A DNA stretch of 40,127 nt from Actinomycetota bacterium. Its GTDB lineage: Bacteria > Actinomycetota > Coriobacteriia > Anaerosomatales > UBA912. Below, piece by piece: positions 32,183 to 40,127 of the stretch. The stretch covers positions 1 through 40,127 of the forward strand of contig JAGXSC010000042.1 of the NCBI GenBank assembly GCA_018334075.1, read 5' to 3'. The notes under the pieces are model-generated. The model had not been told where the DNA came from, made no database searches, and saw only the letters and a list, made by a program, of their open reading frames with translations. Position numbers and translations under genes: made by a program. Each line of letters begins with the position of its first letter. Position 1 is the first letter of the stretch.

Positions 32183-32278
32183 GAAGGATTGGACGATATT
32201 GACCGATTATCAGAGAATGAGGGCGCTCTATGTTGATCCGGCAGCTCTCCGCCGACCCGGCGCACTGAAGGGTTTGTT

Positions 32279-34258
32279 ATGGACAAAGAGTTGCAGAGGA
32301 TTCTGGAAGATGTCGTCCGCGGAATTGCGGCGGCCGGAAAGGCCCTGCGCCTCTACCCCGCTACAAGCCCTATCCCTCAACAGTCGATCGACCGGGCACA
32401 CGTTGCCATCGAGCGCTTCCTGGCCAGCTCGGACATCTTGACGCTGACGGTCGCGCGCGATGGACTAGAGCACCGGGGCGAGGCGATTTCCAGCGGCGTC
32501 CCAGGAGTGGCTGACATCACGACGGCCTTGCGAAGCCACGATATCGCCGAGATCAGCTTCTTGCCAGGGTGCTCGGCCAACGAGCTCATAGCGCTGCTCT
32601 CGCTGCTGCTGAAAGAAGCCGACGAAGTCCGAAGTCAGGGTGGCCTGGCAGGCGCTCTCGTCGTCTCGGGCTCCAGCAATATCCGGGTCTCGGAGGTGCG
32701 ACTGCAAGTTGCCGAGGAGATGGTAGCTCAAGCCGACGTTGATGAAGCCGAGTTCCTCAAGGCCCTCGCGGACGACCCCGGACGCCTCGCTACCTGGATG
32801 ATGGCGGCAGCCTCAAGCGATTCGATCACCTATGAAGAAGGACTAACTGAGCTGGCTGCGGCGGCGGGCCACGACGGCCTTCAGCGACTTCAGGGAAACC
32901 TGGCTGCGGCCTTTCTCCTTCAGCCCAGCGAAGGCAAGGATGTTTTTCTCGAAGTGGCCATGGGCGAAGGCCATAACCGAAGTCTTCTCGGCGAAACGCT
33001 CAACATGTTGCGCGATACCGATATCGCCGTCGCGGTGACCGAAGGGCTTTACGGCAAGAATATGCTCTCGCTGTCCAGCGCCCTGACCCGCCTGCCCATC
33101 GAGCACAGGCTTACCACAGTTCATCAATCGGTCAACCAGTTGCTAGCCGATACATCCAAGTCCGGGAAGGAGCTGTCATTTCTCGAGCACATGATGGGCG
33201 TTCGCTCTCTGAACAACCCTGAGCTACCGCTCGCAGAGAGGGACGACTCTTATCAACAAGTCGCCGCTCTCACCAGCATGACGCCCGATGAGATTCTCGG
33301 CATTCGCGACACCGCTCTGGCCTCATCGAAATCGGCGTTCACTCATGGGGTCACCGTGATGTTGACACTTCTTGATCAGCAAACAGACTTTGCGCTGTAC
33401 TGCGAAAACCTCGATGGGCTGGCCGCTCTGGTGCCCGCACTGCTGGACGAGGGCGACTTCGATCAGGCGCTTCGGATAATGCGCGAACTGCACCTGCGCT
33501 CTGAACGCTCGGTCCAGCCCTGGCCGGAGCTGGGCGAACGACTTTTCGCAGCCATCACGAAGGCTTTGCCGGAACGCTCAATGCGAGTGATCCTGGGTAC
33601 GGTCATCGACGATGAGTCGCGCCTGCAAGACGCCAGGGAGCTCGTAAGGCTCGCTGGCGATTCCGCCGCAAGCACGTTGACGGTCGCCGGAATCGCCCTG
33701 GGCGAACCCGGACTCCAGGCAGCCGAGGCCATCGTCGGCAGGAGATTGCTTGACCTGCTCACGGTCCTGGCCGGCTCAACTCAATGGCATCATCTGGCGC
33801 CTGTAGTACACAGGCTCGCGCGAGACGGCAGCCCCAGATCTCTGCAAACCATACAGGCGCTCGCAGGCAACCCCGCGGAGCAGTTTCGCCGCGAGGTCGC
33901 ATCCGGGCTAGCCGAGACCAGTATTGACTCCGCGATCGAAATACTTGGGGCAATGACCAGGGATGCCAGCCCGGAAGTCGCTGTAACGGCTATCCGCTCA
34001 CTGGCGCGAAACGGGTCACCTCACGCGGTTTCAACTCTCGTCAAAACACTGGAGGCCATCGACATAGACGCGAAAGACTTCCTGCTGGCAAGAGAGATTA
34101 TCGGGGCTCTTGCCAGAATCGAGGCGGCAGAAGCAGCGGAGGCTCTGAGCCGGCTCTCTCGGCGCAAGGCGTTTATCAAGCGTGGGCATTTCAATGAGAT
34201 TCAAGAACTTGTACGCCGTGCCATTGAGTACAGAGCCGGTCAGAGGAGCGAAGCATGA
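32279..34258 (+). CDS. Helical repeat protein, pair 2
   Basis: A 659-aa, mostly helical cytosolic protein. The first 150 residues contain the shared N-terminal domain (KALRLYPATSPIPQQSIDRA, then VARDGLEHRGEAIS and EISFLPGCSANELIALL). HEAT-like helices appear near the C terminus (VAVTAIRSLARNGSPHAVST). It corresponds in order and size to the first HEAT gene but is strongly diverged from it. ATG 32279 has GAAGGG six bases upstream. The stop overlaps the partner HD-GYP start (ATGA), so the two are translated as a unit. Confidence 0.85.
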   Translation: MDKELQRILEDVVRGIAAAGKALRLYPATSPIPQQSIDRAHVAIERFLASSDILTLTVARDGLEHRGEAISSGVPGVADITTALRSHDIAEISFLPGCSANELIALLSLLLKEADEVRSQGGLAGALVVSGSSNIRVSEVRLQVAEEMVAQADVDEAEFLKALADDPGRLATWMMAAASSDSITYEEGLTELAAAAGHDGLQRLQGNLAAAFLLQPSEGKDVFLEVAMGEGHNRSLLGETLNMLRDTDIAVAVTEGLYGKNMLSLSSALTRLPIEHRLTTVHQSVNQLLADTSKSGKELSFLEHMMGVRSLNNPELPLAERDDSYQQVAALTSMTPDEILGIRDTALASSKSAFTHGVTVMLTLLDQQTDFALYCENLDGLAALVPALLDEGDFDQALRIMRELHLRSERSVQPWPELGERLFAAITKALPERSMRVILGTVIDDESRLQDARELVRLAGDSAASTLTVAGIALGEPGLQAAEAIVGRRLLDLLTVLAGSTQWHHLAPVVHRLARDGSPRSLQTIQALAGNPAEQFRREVASGLAETSIDSAIEILGAMTRDASPEVAVTAIRSLARNGSPHAVSTLVKTLEAIDIDAKDFLLAREIIGALARIEAAEAAEALSRLSRRKAFIKRGHFNEIQELVRRAIEYRAGQRSEA

Positions 34259-35571
34259 CCCGGGCCGCCAACTTAGTCGCCGCTTTAGCCTCAAGCCGAA
34301 AGGCCTCTCAGCTATACCCCAAGACGCATCCCGCTTTTGTGGAGGCGCTCGAGACACTATTGTCATCCGCAGCCACGCTGACCGCCGAGAAAACCTTCAC
34401 CCTGAACCTTCACAAAGGTCACCTCTATCAGGACAGCACCGTGATACCCGACGATGCCCCTGGTGTCAGATCTATCATCGAAGCGCTCGAACAACGCAAG
34501 GTTGAAAGCATCACGCTGCACGCTGGCTTTCAATCCCAGGACGCGATCGCGCTGATCGACGTTTTGGGGCTTCGCCCCTCTCCGGATCTGAACATAGAGA
34601 GCGAACTGGCGCTTCGCGGCGCAGTCCATGTGTCGATCGCGCACATAGCCGACGACGAGGATAAAGAGCAAAAGGAGAGGGATCTCGCTCGCGAAAAGAA
34701 CCTCGAATTGCATCGACGGCTGGTGGGCCTGATGAATTCGATGATCGAAGAATCCGTAAGGCTAGGAAGTGTCGATACCGGGAATATCGATCGCTCCGTC
34801 GAGGAAATGGCCGCACGTCTTCTTGAGAACCGTGGAGCGATTCTGGGCCTTGCCGCCCAAGGCAGGACCGGCAACGATCACATGCACCATGCCCTGGCTG
34901 TCATGATCTACTCTCTGGCGCTGGGCGCAACCCTGGGCCTGCCCCCTGAAGGGCTTTCCGCTCTGGGCTCGGCAGCCCTTTTGCACGATATCGGCAAGGC
35001 AAGCCCCCGCACAAACGAAGCACTGCCGATAGAGTCCATCTACCTGTCGCATCCCCAGCTAGGGGCGGAGCTGCTCGCCCGGCACGCAGAAAAAGACCCT
35101 TCGCTGATGTTGGTGGCTTACGAGCATCATATGCACGTTGATGGTGGCGGATTTCCCGAGGCTCCGTCCGGGTACATTCCACACCCATACAGTCGGATCG
35201 TTGCGATCGCCAACAGATATGCGAACTTGACCGCTCCGGGCGCCAGCGGTGATCCGCAAACCCCTGACCAGGCTCTTTTAAGCATAATTCGCGAGGCGGG
35301 AACGGTGTTCGACCCGCACTACGCGAAGCTGTTCGCAAAAGCAATGGGTGTCTTCCCGGTTGGGTGCATCGTGCGGCTGACCGACCACTCCGTGGGAGTC
35401 GTAACCGAGCCGGGCCCAGACCCCCTGCTGCCCAAGTTGCTAATGATCTACGGTACCAATGGAATCGCGCTGGAGCCTCCTTATAGCCTGGACCTTTCCG
35501 ACAGCACCCTGTCAATCGTGGAAATAGTCGCTTCGGAGAGCCTGGGGCTGACGGTCGCCGACTACCTGTAG
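34255..35571 (+). CDS. HD-GYP domain protein, pair 2 (degenerate site)
   Basis: A 438-aa cytosolic protein. The N-terminal shared domain is at about 1-130 (QLYPKTHPAFVEALETL, GHLYQDSTVIP). The HD-GYP-like domain keeps LLHDIGK (HD at 244-245), SHPQLG (His266) and EHHMHVDGGGF (HH 291-292). The GYP is GFP, and the segment that should be VADxFDALT reads IANRYANLT, with Asn320 in place of the metal-binding Asp. It may bind but not cut the dinucleotide. The C-terminal tail resembles the tail of the pair 1 HD-GYP protein. It is the partner of the preceding gene by an ATGA overlap. Confidence 0.88.
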   Translation: MTRAANLVAALASSRKASQLYPKTHPAFVEALETLLSSAATLTAEKTFTLNLHKGHLYQDSTVIPDDAPGVRSIIEALEQRKVESITLHAGFQSQDAIALIDVLGLRPSPDLNIESELALRGAVHVSIAHIADDEDKEQKERDLAREKNLELHRRLVGLMNSMIEESVRLGSVDTGNIDRSVEEMAARLLENRGAILGLAAQGRTGNDHMHHALAVMIYSLALGATLGLPPEGLSALGSAALLHDIGKASPRTNEALPIESIYLSHPQLGAELLARHAEKDPSLMLVAYEHHMHVDGGGFPEAPSGYIPHPYSRIVAIANRYANLTAPGASGDPQTPDQALLSIIREAGTVFDPHYAKLFAKAMGVFPVGCIVRLTDHSVGVVTEPGPDPLLPKLLMIYGTNGIALEPPYSLDLSDSTLSIVEIVASESLGLTVADYL

Positions 35572-35606
35572 GCACACGCCTATATATCTCCGCGCAAGCT
35601 CGAAGG

Positions 35607-35963
35607 CTACTGTGGAGTAATCTTTTGCAGCACAAGTGCGATCAGAGCGAGCCTCCGGCTGCGATCCTGACAAGCCTCCACGAAAGCCGCTACCGATTCC
35701 CGCATTTCGGCAGAGGGCTTATATCGCAACAAGCCGCCGGCACTCTGAAGAATCTTGTCATCGCACAATACCCGGACTTCTGGCTCGAGCTCCTCGATTT
35801 TGCGCCCAAGCCGGGAAGCGAGCGCATTGATGTCCAGGACGGCATCCTGATTTCTATAAAAAAACACGAGGATATCCCATGTCAGCAAAGACCTGACATG
35901 GCGCTCGACGAATTTAACAACTGGAGACCCTAAAACCCACTCCAAATCGTGCAGCCTTGTCAC
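35607..35963 (-). CDS. Small winged-helix-like protein
   Basis: A 118-aa protein with no family assigned. The middle (LTWDILVFFYRNQDAVLDIN then ALASRLGRKIEELEPEVRVL, LCDDKILQSAGGLLRYKPS) has the shape of a winged helix: a helix, an HTH-like ALASRLG helix and a wing. Hydrophobic helices flank it (RRLALIALVLQKI at the end). GTG 35963 opens the frame; no convincing ribosome site, so the start is uncertain. It runs opposite to the HD-GYP gene and ends 36 bp from its stop. A DNA-binding role is inferred only from shape. Confidence 0.55.
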   Translation of the reverse strand: MTRLHDLEWVLGSPVVKFVERHVRSLLTWDILVFFYRNQDAVLDINALASRLGRKIEELEPEVRVLCDDKILQSAGGLLRYKPSAEMRESVAAFVEACQDRSRRLALIALVLQKITPQ

Positions 35964-36065
35964 CCCCTGCGCAAGGGATCAATACTTATAACCATTATCG
36001 GGAAAACTCATGTAATTGCTTAGCAACTATCAATAGCTCCAGCCTAGCACACATGTTAGCCTAAT

Positions 36066-36080
36066 TAGTAATCTTTACTA
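36066..36080. promoter_or_regulatory. TAGTAA-N3-TTACTA palindrome before the FKBP gene
   Basis: A perfect 6-3-6 inverted repeat in the AT-rich gap (35964-36127), 48 bases before the FKBP start. Its half-site TTACTA is the core of the phased repeats near 14316-14345, so a shared regulator is possible. The gap otherwise shows no gene. Confidence 0.35.
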
Positions 36081-36127
36081 GTTGATTAATTTAGATGACT
36101 CTCGCTTGAAGGCCGAAGGGATACGCC

Positions 36128-36562
36128 ATGAGCTTGCAGACCGGAACTACCGTAAGTGTTCTCTACCGAGGCACCCTGGACGATGGAACCGAATTTGACT
36201 CCAACGACAGAACAAGTCCACTCGAATTCACACTGGGGCAAAACCAGGTTCTCCCCGCCTTCGAGCAAGCGGTGCTCGACTTGCAGTCAGGGTCGAGTGT
36301 CACTATCACCCTAGCGCCGGAAGAAGCATACGGACCACATTACCCCGAGGCGTTGCAAGTCGCCCCTCTCGCAGCCTTCCTTGAGCCCCCGGAGATAGGC
36401 TGCTTAGTGCGGTTGGTCAGTGATGACGGGCAGCATCTCGCGGCGACTGTCACCGAAATAAACGAAGATGGTGTGGTTCTCGACTTCAACCACCCCTTGG
36501 CAGGCAAGAGTCTGACGTTCACGATAGAGCTGCTTGAGGTCGTGTGTACAGAGGAGAAGTAG
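36128..36562 (+). CDS. FKBP-type peptidyl-prolyl isomerase, SlyD-like
   Basis: A 144-aa chaperone that catalyses proline isomerisation. The FKBP opening VSVLYRGTLDDGTEFDSN and LEFTLGQNQVLPAFEQAVLDLQSG are followed by an insert-in-flap region (about 70-120, starting PEEAYGPHYPEAL) and a closing FTIELLEV strand, the SlyD layout. It lacks the His-rich metal tail of classical SlyD. No signal peptide, so cytosolic. ATG 36128 is preceded by AAGGG. It converges with the CWB2 gene, with 31 bp between their ends. Confidence 0.9.
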   Translation: MSLQTGTTVSVLYRGTLDDGTEFDSNDRTSPLEFTLGQNQVLPAFEQAVLDLQSGSSVTITLAPEEAYGPHYPEALQVAPLAAFLEPPEIGCLVRLVSDDGQHLAATVTEINEDGVVLDFNHPLAGKSLTFTIELLEVVCTEEK

Positions 36563-36593
36563 ACGGTCTATCTTTGGCGCAAGCGTCTCTCGC

Positions 36594-38000
36594 TCATCTA
36601 GTCATCCCAGAGACGACGCTGAACACCTCGGGTGAAACTGCTGCCAAGCCGCCAAACACTTGTAGCGTCGAAATATCCCGGGTTACCGCTGCTATAGCGT
36701 TCCCTGACGCGGGAGGCAACGTTTGCGGGGTCGTCAAAAAGATCACTCCCCGAGATGCTCCTATCGCCATGCCCCCTGTCAGGGCATCGGCGAAGTCCTG
36801 TCCTGTGGCAACGCCGACGACAGAATAGCTTGACAGGCCGTTCGTCACTCCCCAGCCAGCTACAGCGACCGCCGTGCTGTACCGGTTGTCGCCACCCGCT
36901 CTGGCCAATCCCGGTATCCGCACACCAAGCTCTCGGAAAACCGCAGGCGAAACGGCCGCTTGACCTCCTGCGACAAGACCCGAAGAAAAGGTCCCGTGCC
37001 TCAGGAAAGAGCCCACGATGAGCGGTACCTCCGTCGGTCGGACGAGTATGACTGGAGCCTTGCCTGCATAAGCGAGAGGCCCTAGCGCCACGGCATCGGC
37101 AAAAATATCGCCCCGGGCAACAAAGACTCTGCCCCCGTGCTGTCCGAACTGCATCGCCCTGGCGGCGATGCGGGTGGCGGTCTCATATCGGTCCACGCCA
37201 CCGATCCTCTCGACATTCAGTCCGAGGCCCTCGAGCTGTTGCCGGACCCTGTGATGTACCGCACCCTCGCCCCCGACAATGATCGCATTTCGAACCCTCA
37301 AACGCAGGAGCTCGCTTGAGGCCACACCCGGCAAGTTGTTCGGTCTTGTCAGCAGAACCGGCCCCTCAACACAACCCGCCAACCCTGAGGCGGCAAGCGC
37401 ATCGGCAAAATCGGTGCCTGTAGCGATTATGACGGTGTCCGCGCTTTCAAAATTATGCTTCGATATCAACGCCGCTGTTTCGTAACGATCGCTGCCGCCC
37501 AATCGAATCTTTCTGGCGCCGGCAACAGGATTGACCCTGACTCGCACGACAACTCCGGCGCTGGCGCTGGCTTGATCTTCAGCCTGGGCACGAAGCCGTG
37601 GGGCCTGGTAGTCAACTCTGACGGAAGTAGATTGCATATCGGATACCTTACCGGAATCAGATACCAGCCGAGAGTAAAGGACCCGCTTGCCCTCAGGCGC
37701 GATAATGGGTCCGTCGGCGCGATGCCAAACGCCAAAAACATCATCCCATGTGTAATAAATAACTCCAGGCCGAAGTGCCACCAGCCTTATCACCACAGGA
37801 CCCCTGTTCCACCCCAAAGGCCCATCGGGAAACGATGGACTGACAAGAGCGTACACCCCCTTGCCAGATCCGGTCGCGACATACGGCTCGGCGAAGGCCT
37901 TGCCTGGCCACCCGACGCCAGCAAAAAGAATCACCACGACCAGAAGAACTCTGGCTAGCAATGTTCCCTTAGGCAAAATGGACAAGGAGGCAGAATGCAT
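36594..38000 (-). CDS. Secreted protein with three cell-wall-binding type 2 repeats
   Basis: A 468-aa secreted protein. Signal peptide (LARVLLVVVILFAGVGWPGKAFA), a domain of about 120 residues that may be a beta-sandwich (YYTWDDVFGVWHRADGP), then three CWB2 repeats of about 90-95 residues opening RLGGSDRYETA, RIGGVDRYETA and RAGGDNRYSTA, each with an ATGxDFADAL-like (one reads ARGDIFADAV) and VGG/AGG segment. CWB2 modules bind anionic wall polymers. The function beyond anchoring is unknown. ATG 38000 has AAAGGA eight bases upstream. Confidence 0.92.
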   Translation of the reverse strand: MHSASLSILPKGTLLARVLLVVVILFAGVGWPGKAFAEPYVATGSGKGVYALVSPSFPDGPLGWNRGPVVIRLVALRPGVIYYTWDDVFGVWHRADGPIIAPEGKRVLYSRLVSDSGKVSDMQSTSVRVDYQAPRLRAQAEDQASASAGVVVRVRVNPVAGARKIRLGGSDRYETAALISKHNFESADTVIIATGTDFADALAASGLAGCVEGPVLLTRPNNLPGVASSELLRLRVRNAIIVGGEGAVHHRVRQQLEGLGLNVERIGGVDRYETATRIAARAMQFGQHGGRVFVARGDIFADAVALGPLAYAGKAPVILVRPTEVPLIVGSFLRHGTFSSGLVAGGQAAVSPAVFRELGVRIPGLARAGGDNRYSTAVAVAGWGVTNGLSSYSVVGVATGQDFADALTGGMAIGASRGVIFLTTPQTLPPASGNAIAAVTRDISTLQVFGGLAAVSPEVFSVVSGMTR

Positions 38001-38118
38001 ACGCGTAAATCCTTTGGCTGACTCGGATGCACTTTAGCTAATCGAATATCGACATATCAGATTAGAAGGTAGATAGCACGCGATGCGAGCGGGTCTTTTT
38101 GTGGGATGGGCGGGCGTA

Positions 38119-38784
38119 TTACAGTACGAATAGCACAACCGCCAGAAAGTGAGACACGCTGCCGCCGAGCACAAAAACATGCCAGATCGCATGGGTGTAT
38201 GGAATCTTCTTCAGTAAATAGAATATTGTGCCAATCGAATACGCAAACCCGCCTCCCACAAGCAGCCAAATGCCGGCCGGGGGAAGTGACTCGATCAGCG
38301 GGCGAATCGCGAAGACGACAAGCCAGCCCATCGCTGAGTAAACCAGCACCGAAACCCAGGCGGGACGATAGGCCCACATGGACTCAAGGGCTATGCCGAG
38401 TATGGCAAGCATCCACACTGCGATGAACAGCCACCACCCTCCCTCGTAGCGAAGGGTCACAAGGGTAAACGGGGTGTACGTGCCGGCGATCAGCAGGTAG
38501 ATAGCAGCGTGATCGAAGATCTTGAACAGATGTTTGACCCTCGGCCAGGGAAAGCTGTGATAAAGGGTCGATGAAACATAGCCCAGCACCAGGGTTATGC
38601 CGTAAGTGATCGAGGCCCCCAGCTGCCAGACATCGCTGTTTTGCACCGCAAAAATAACGAGCATCGTCAGTGCGGCCACGCTAAGAACTGCTCCCAAGCC
38701 ATGTATGACGCTGTTGGCGATCTCCTCACCAAGCGAATATGGGCGAAGCGGTCTCTTGGTTGCCGTTGGTAAGTTGGCTGTCAT
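38119..38784 (-). CDS. trhA: Hemolysin III/PAQR family membrane protein
   Basis: A 221-aa seven-helix membrane protein. The family residues are there: SSTLYHSFPWPRVKHLF, KIFDHAAIYLLIAGTYTPF, and HAIWHVFVLGGSVSHFLAVVLFV, holding the Ser, Asp and His residues that bind zinc in the PAQR fold. Relatives may act as hydrolases affecting membrane lipids (TrhA/YqfA); the hemolysin name is historic. ATG 38784. The 38001-38118 gap to the CWB2 gene shows no clear terminator. Confidence 0.93.
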   Translation of the reverse strand: MTANLPTATKRPLRPYSLGEEIANSVIHGLGAVLSVAALTMLVIFAVQNSDVWQLGASITYGITLVLGYVSSTLYHSFPWPRVKHLFKIFDHAAIYLLIAGTYTPFTLVTLRYEGGWWLFIAVWMLAILGIALESMWAYRPAWVSVLVYSAMGWLVVFAIRPLIESLPPAGIWLLVGGGFAYSIGTIFYLLKKIPYTHAIWHVFVLGGSVSHFLAVVLFVL

Positions 38785-38875
38785 CCCGTCTTCACAATCT
38801 GCCGATAATAATCACGCCACGGCGATGGAGGTCAATCAAAAGGTGTTAGCGGCAAACATTATACCCAACCGATCG

Positions 38876-40127
38876 ATGAAGGCAGCAAGAGCTGGTGCGC
38901 TTACAAAGCTCCTGGTAGCCGCAGTGTTCTCTATCGTATTGGCTCCCTCTGTGGCAATGGGCATGATCCCTGCCCTTACTCAAAAAGAAATTGCGGTGCA
39001 AGCTGATTCTATCGTAATGGCCGACGCAACCTCAATCGAATATCAGCTGGATTCTTCTGCCAATCCTGTAACCGAAGTGCACTTCGAGATCGTTCGCGTT
39101 TTTGCGGGCGACTCCCCCAAAAAAATCACGGTCGCACTGCCCGGAGGGCGCATCGGTGACAGGGTTTTGCACGTGACCGGCGCACCTTACTTCGGCGAGG
39201 GCGACCGGGTGATACTCTTTCTGGACTCTTCAGGCTCAATTATCGCGGGAGAGCAGGGGCGCCTGGGCGTTAGCGCCGAAAGAGTGCTGGAAACCAACGA
39301 GTCCCTGGAGGATTTTGAGCGCCGAATCCTGAAAGAACGCTACGGCATCTCCTCGGCAGGCGCTGCTTCGGCGCCGGAAAATTCACCCACCGTCACCGCT
39401 CTTTCAGCACCCGCTATCACAACGCTGTCTCCCTCTTCCGTGCCGGCGGGAGCCGGGATAACCATCAGGATCGCCGGATCGGGATTTGGCTCCACACAAG
39501 GAGAGGTCGCGTTTTCGGACGGCACCGCGACCGTGATCGCTACCCGGATCGTGAGCTGGACCAATACGCTCATCGAAGTAGAGGTCCCCGCTTCGATAAG
39601 CTCCGGTCCGGTAAGGGTGCGCACGGCAACCGGTACGCTGTCCTCGGCGGCGACGCTGACGGTGCCGTACTCTTTGGGAAGAGCGGCCTGGGCCAGAAGT
39701 GTTGTGCCCTTCAGCGTTTCGGCTACCGCGCCGCCAGTATGGCGATCGATGGTCAACCAAGGAGCCATTGCCTGGAACGGCATCGCGAACTTCGCTCTTC
39801 TCGCCTCATCGCCCTCGCTCGCGCCCCAGCGCCGTAATGGCGTGAACGAGATCTGGTGGGGCACTCCGGGAATCCCGGGCGCCCTTGCCTCGGCCCATAT
39901 GTCGTTTGTCTTGCGAGACGGGAACCTGGATGGTTTTTACGACCTGATCGAAACGGATGTTATCTTTTCTTCGACGGTCTCGAACTGGGGCGATGGGCGA
40001 CCCGGGACCTTCGATATCCAGTCCGTGGCCGTGCATGAATTCGGACACTGGCTCGTCCTTGACGACCTGTATGGTGACTTGGACCGGCATAAAGTCATGT
40101 TCGGCCGTATCGCGACAGGCCAGCTGC
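38876..40127 (+). CDS. Secreted TIG-domain zinc metalloprotease, N-terminal part
   Basis: Partial gene running off the window (417 codons visible). A signal peptide (KLLVAAVFSIVLAPSVAMG), then a domain of about 100 residues (ADSIVMADATSIEYQLDSS), a glycine-serine-rich IPT/TIG domain (about 180-260, ITTLSPSSVPAGAGITIRIAGSGF), and a metzincin-like catalytic domain. This holds IQSVAVHEFGHWLVLDDLYG: HExxH with an Asp in place of the usual third His (HEFGHWLVLDD), as in matrixin-like proteases. The third ligand may lie past the edge. ATG 38876 starts a good signal peptide; in-frame GTG 38843 and ATG 38825 are alternatives. Confidence 0.85.
   Translation, partial: MKAARAGALTKLLVAAVFSIVLAPSVAMGMIPALTQKEIAVQADSIVMADATSIEYQLDSSANPVTEVHFEIVRVFAGDSPKKITVALPGGRIGDRVLHVTGAPYFGEGDRVILFLDSSGSIIAGEQGRLGVSAERVLETNESLEDFERRILKERYGISSAGAASAPENSPTVTALSAPAITTLSPSSVPAGAGITIRIAGSGFGSTQGEVAFSDGTATVIATRIVSWTNTLIEVEVPASISSGPVRVRTATGTLSSAATLTVPYSLGRAAWARSVVPFSVSATAPPVWRSMVNQGAIAWNGIANFALLASSPSLAPQRRNGVNEIWWGTPGIPGALASAHMSFVLRDGNLDGFYDLIETDVIFSSTVSNWGDGRPGTFDIQSVAVHEFGHWLVLDDLYGDLDRHKVMFGRIATGQL

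Noticed and set aside
1-40127. tRNA or rRNA genes
   Set aside because: No clover-leaf or conserved rRNA segments were recognised by eye; a tRNAscan run would settle this.

Overview
The window suggests a high-GC, Gram-positive-type actinobacterium, perhaps an anaerobic or deep-branching (Coriobacteriia-like) lineage. This is inferred from the order transpeptidase PBP then PASTA Ser/Thr kinase, a UPF0182 membrane protein, a cell-wall-binding-repeat-2 protein, an LPxTG surface protein and two oxygen-sensitive-type radical SAM enzymes. No rRNA, tRNA or CRISPR was seen, so the placement is tentative.

Layout. 1-2430: the end of a pbpA-like gene and pknB (cell-wall growth control). 2431-4310: a NirJ/Ahb-like radical SAM enzyme behind a Rex-like palindrome, overlapped by an O6-alkylguanine methyltransferase. 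4311-7259: a DUF6483-like protein, a LysR regulator, an aldo/keto reductase and an NAD(P)-binding reductase. 7323-13358 (minus strand): a copper-handling cluster (small Cys-containing membrane protein, SafE-cupredoxin fusion, Cys-rich cupredoxin, CopA, DUF7282-like lipoprotein-size protein), followed by hisG. 13475-14248: an LPxTG surface protein with acidic proline-rich repeats.

14249-18060 is an AT-rich island unlike its surroundings. It has a secreted protein with a hydrophobic core, three intact paralogous three-helix membrane proteins, decayed copies of the same genes, a 200-bp leader present twice, and scraps of the neighbouring HemW-like gene. It looks like a duplicating array, possibly secreted peptide plus membrane immunity or processing partners. 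This is the least explained part of the window.

18085-25102: HemW-like radical SAM enzyme and purD (overlapping), a divergent winged-helix gene with arsC, an orphan DNA methyltransferase that appears to start with CTG, and UPF0182. 25151-35571: two separated HEAT-repeat/HD-GYP gene pairs whose four proteins share one N-terminal domain. Between them lie maf, a methyltransferase, an internally deleted amidohydrolase and a CNNM/CBS transporter-like gene. 35607-40127: a small winged-helix-like protein, an SlyD-type FKBP, a CWB2 cell-wall protein, a hemolysin III family protein, and the start of a secreted TIG-domain zinc metalloprotease cut by the window edge.

All assignments are read by eye from translated sequence and motifs. 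No database search was run.
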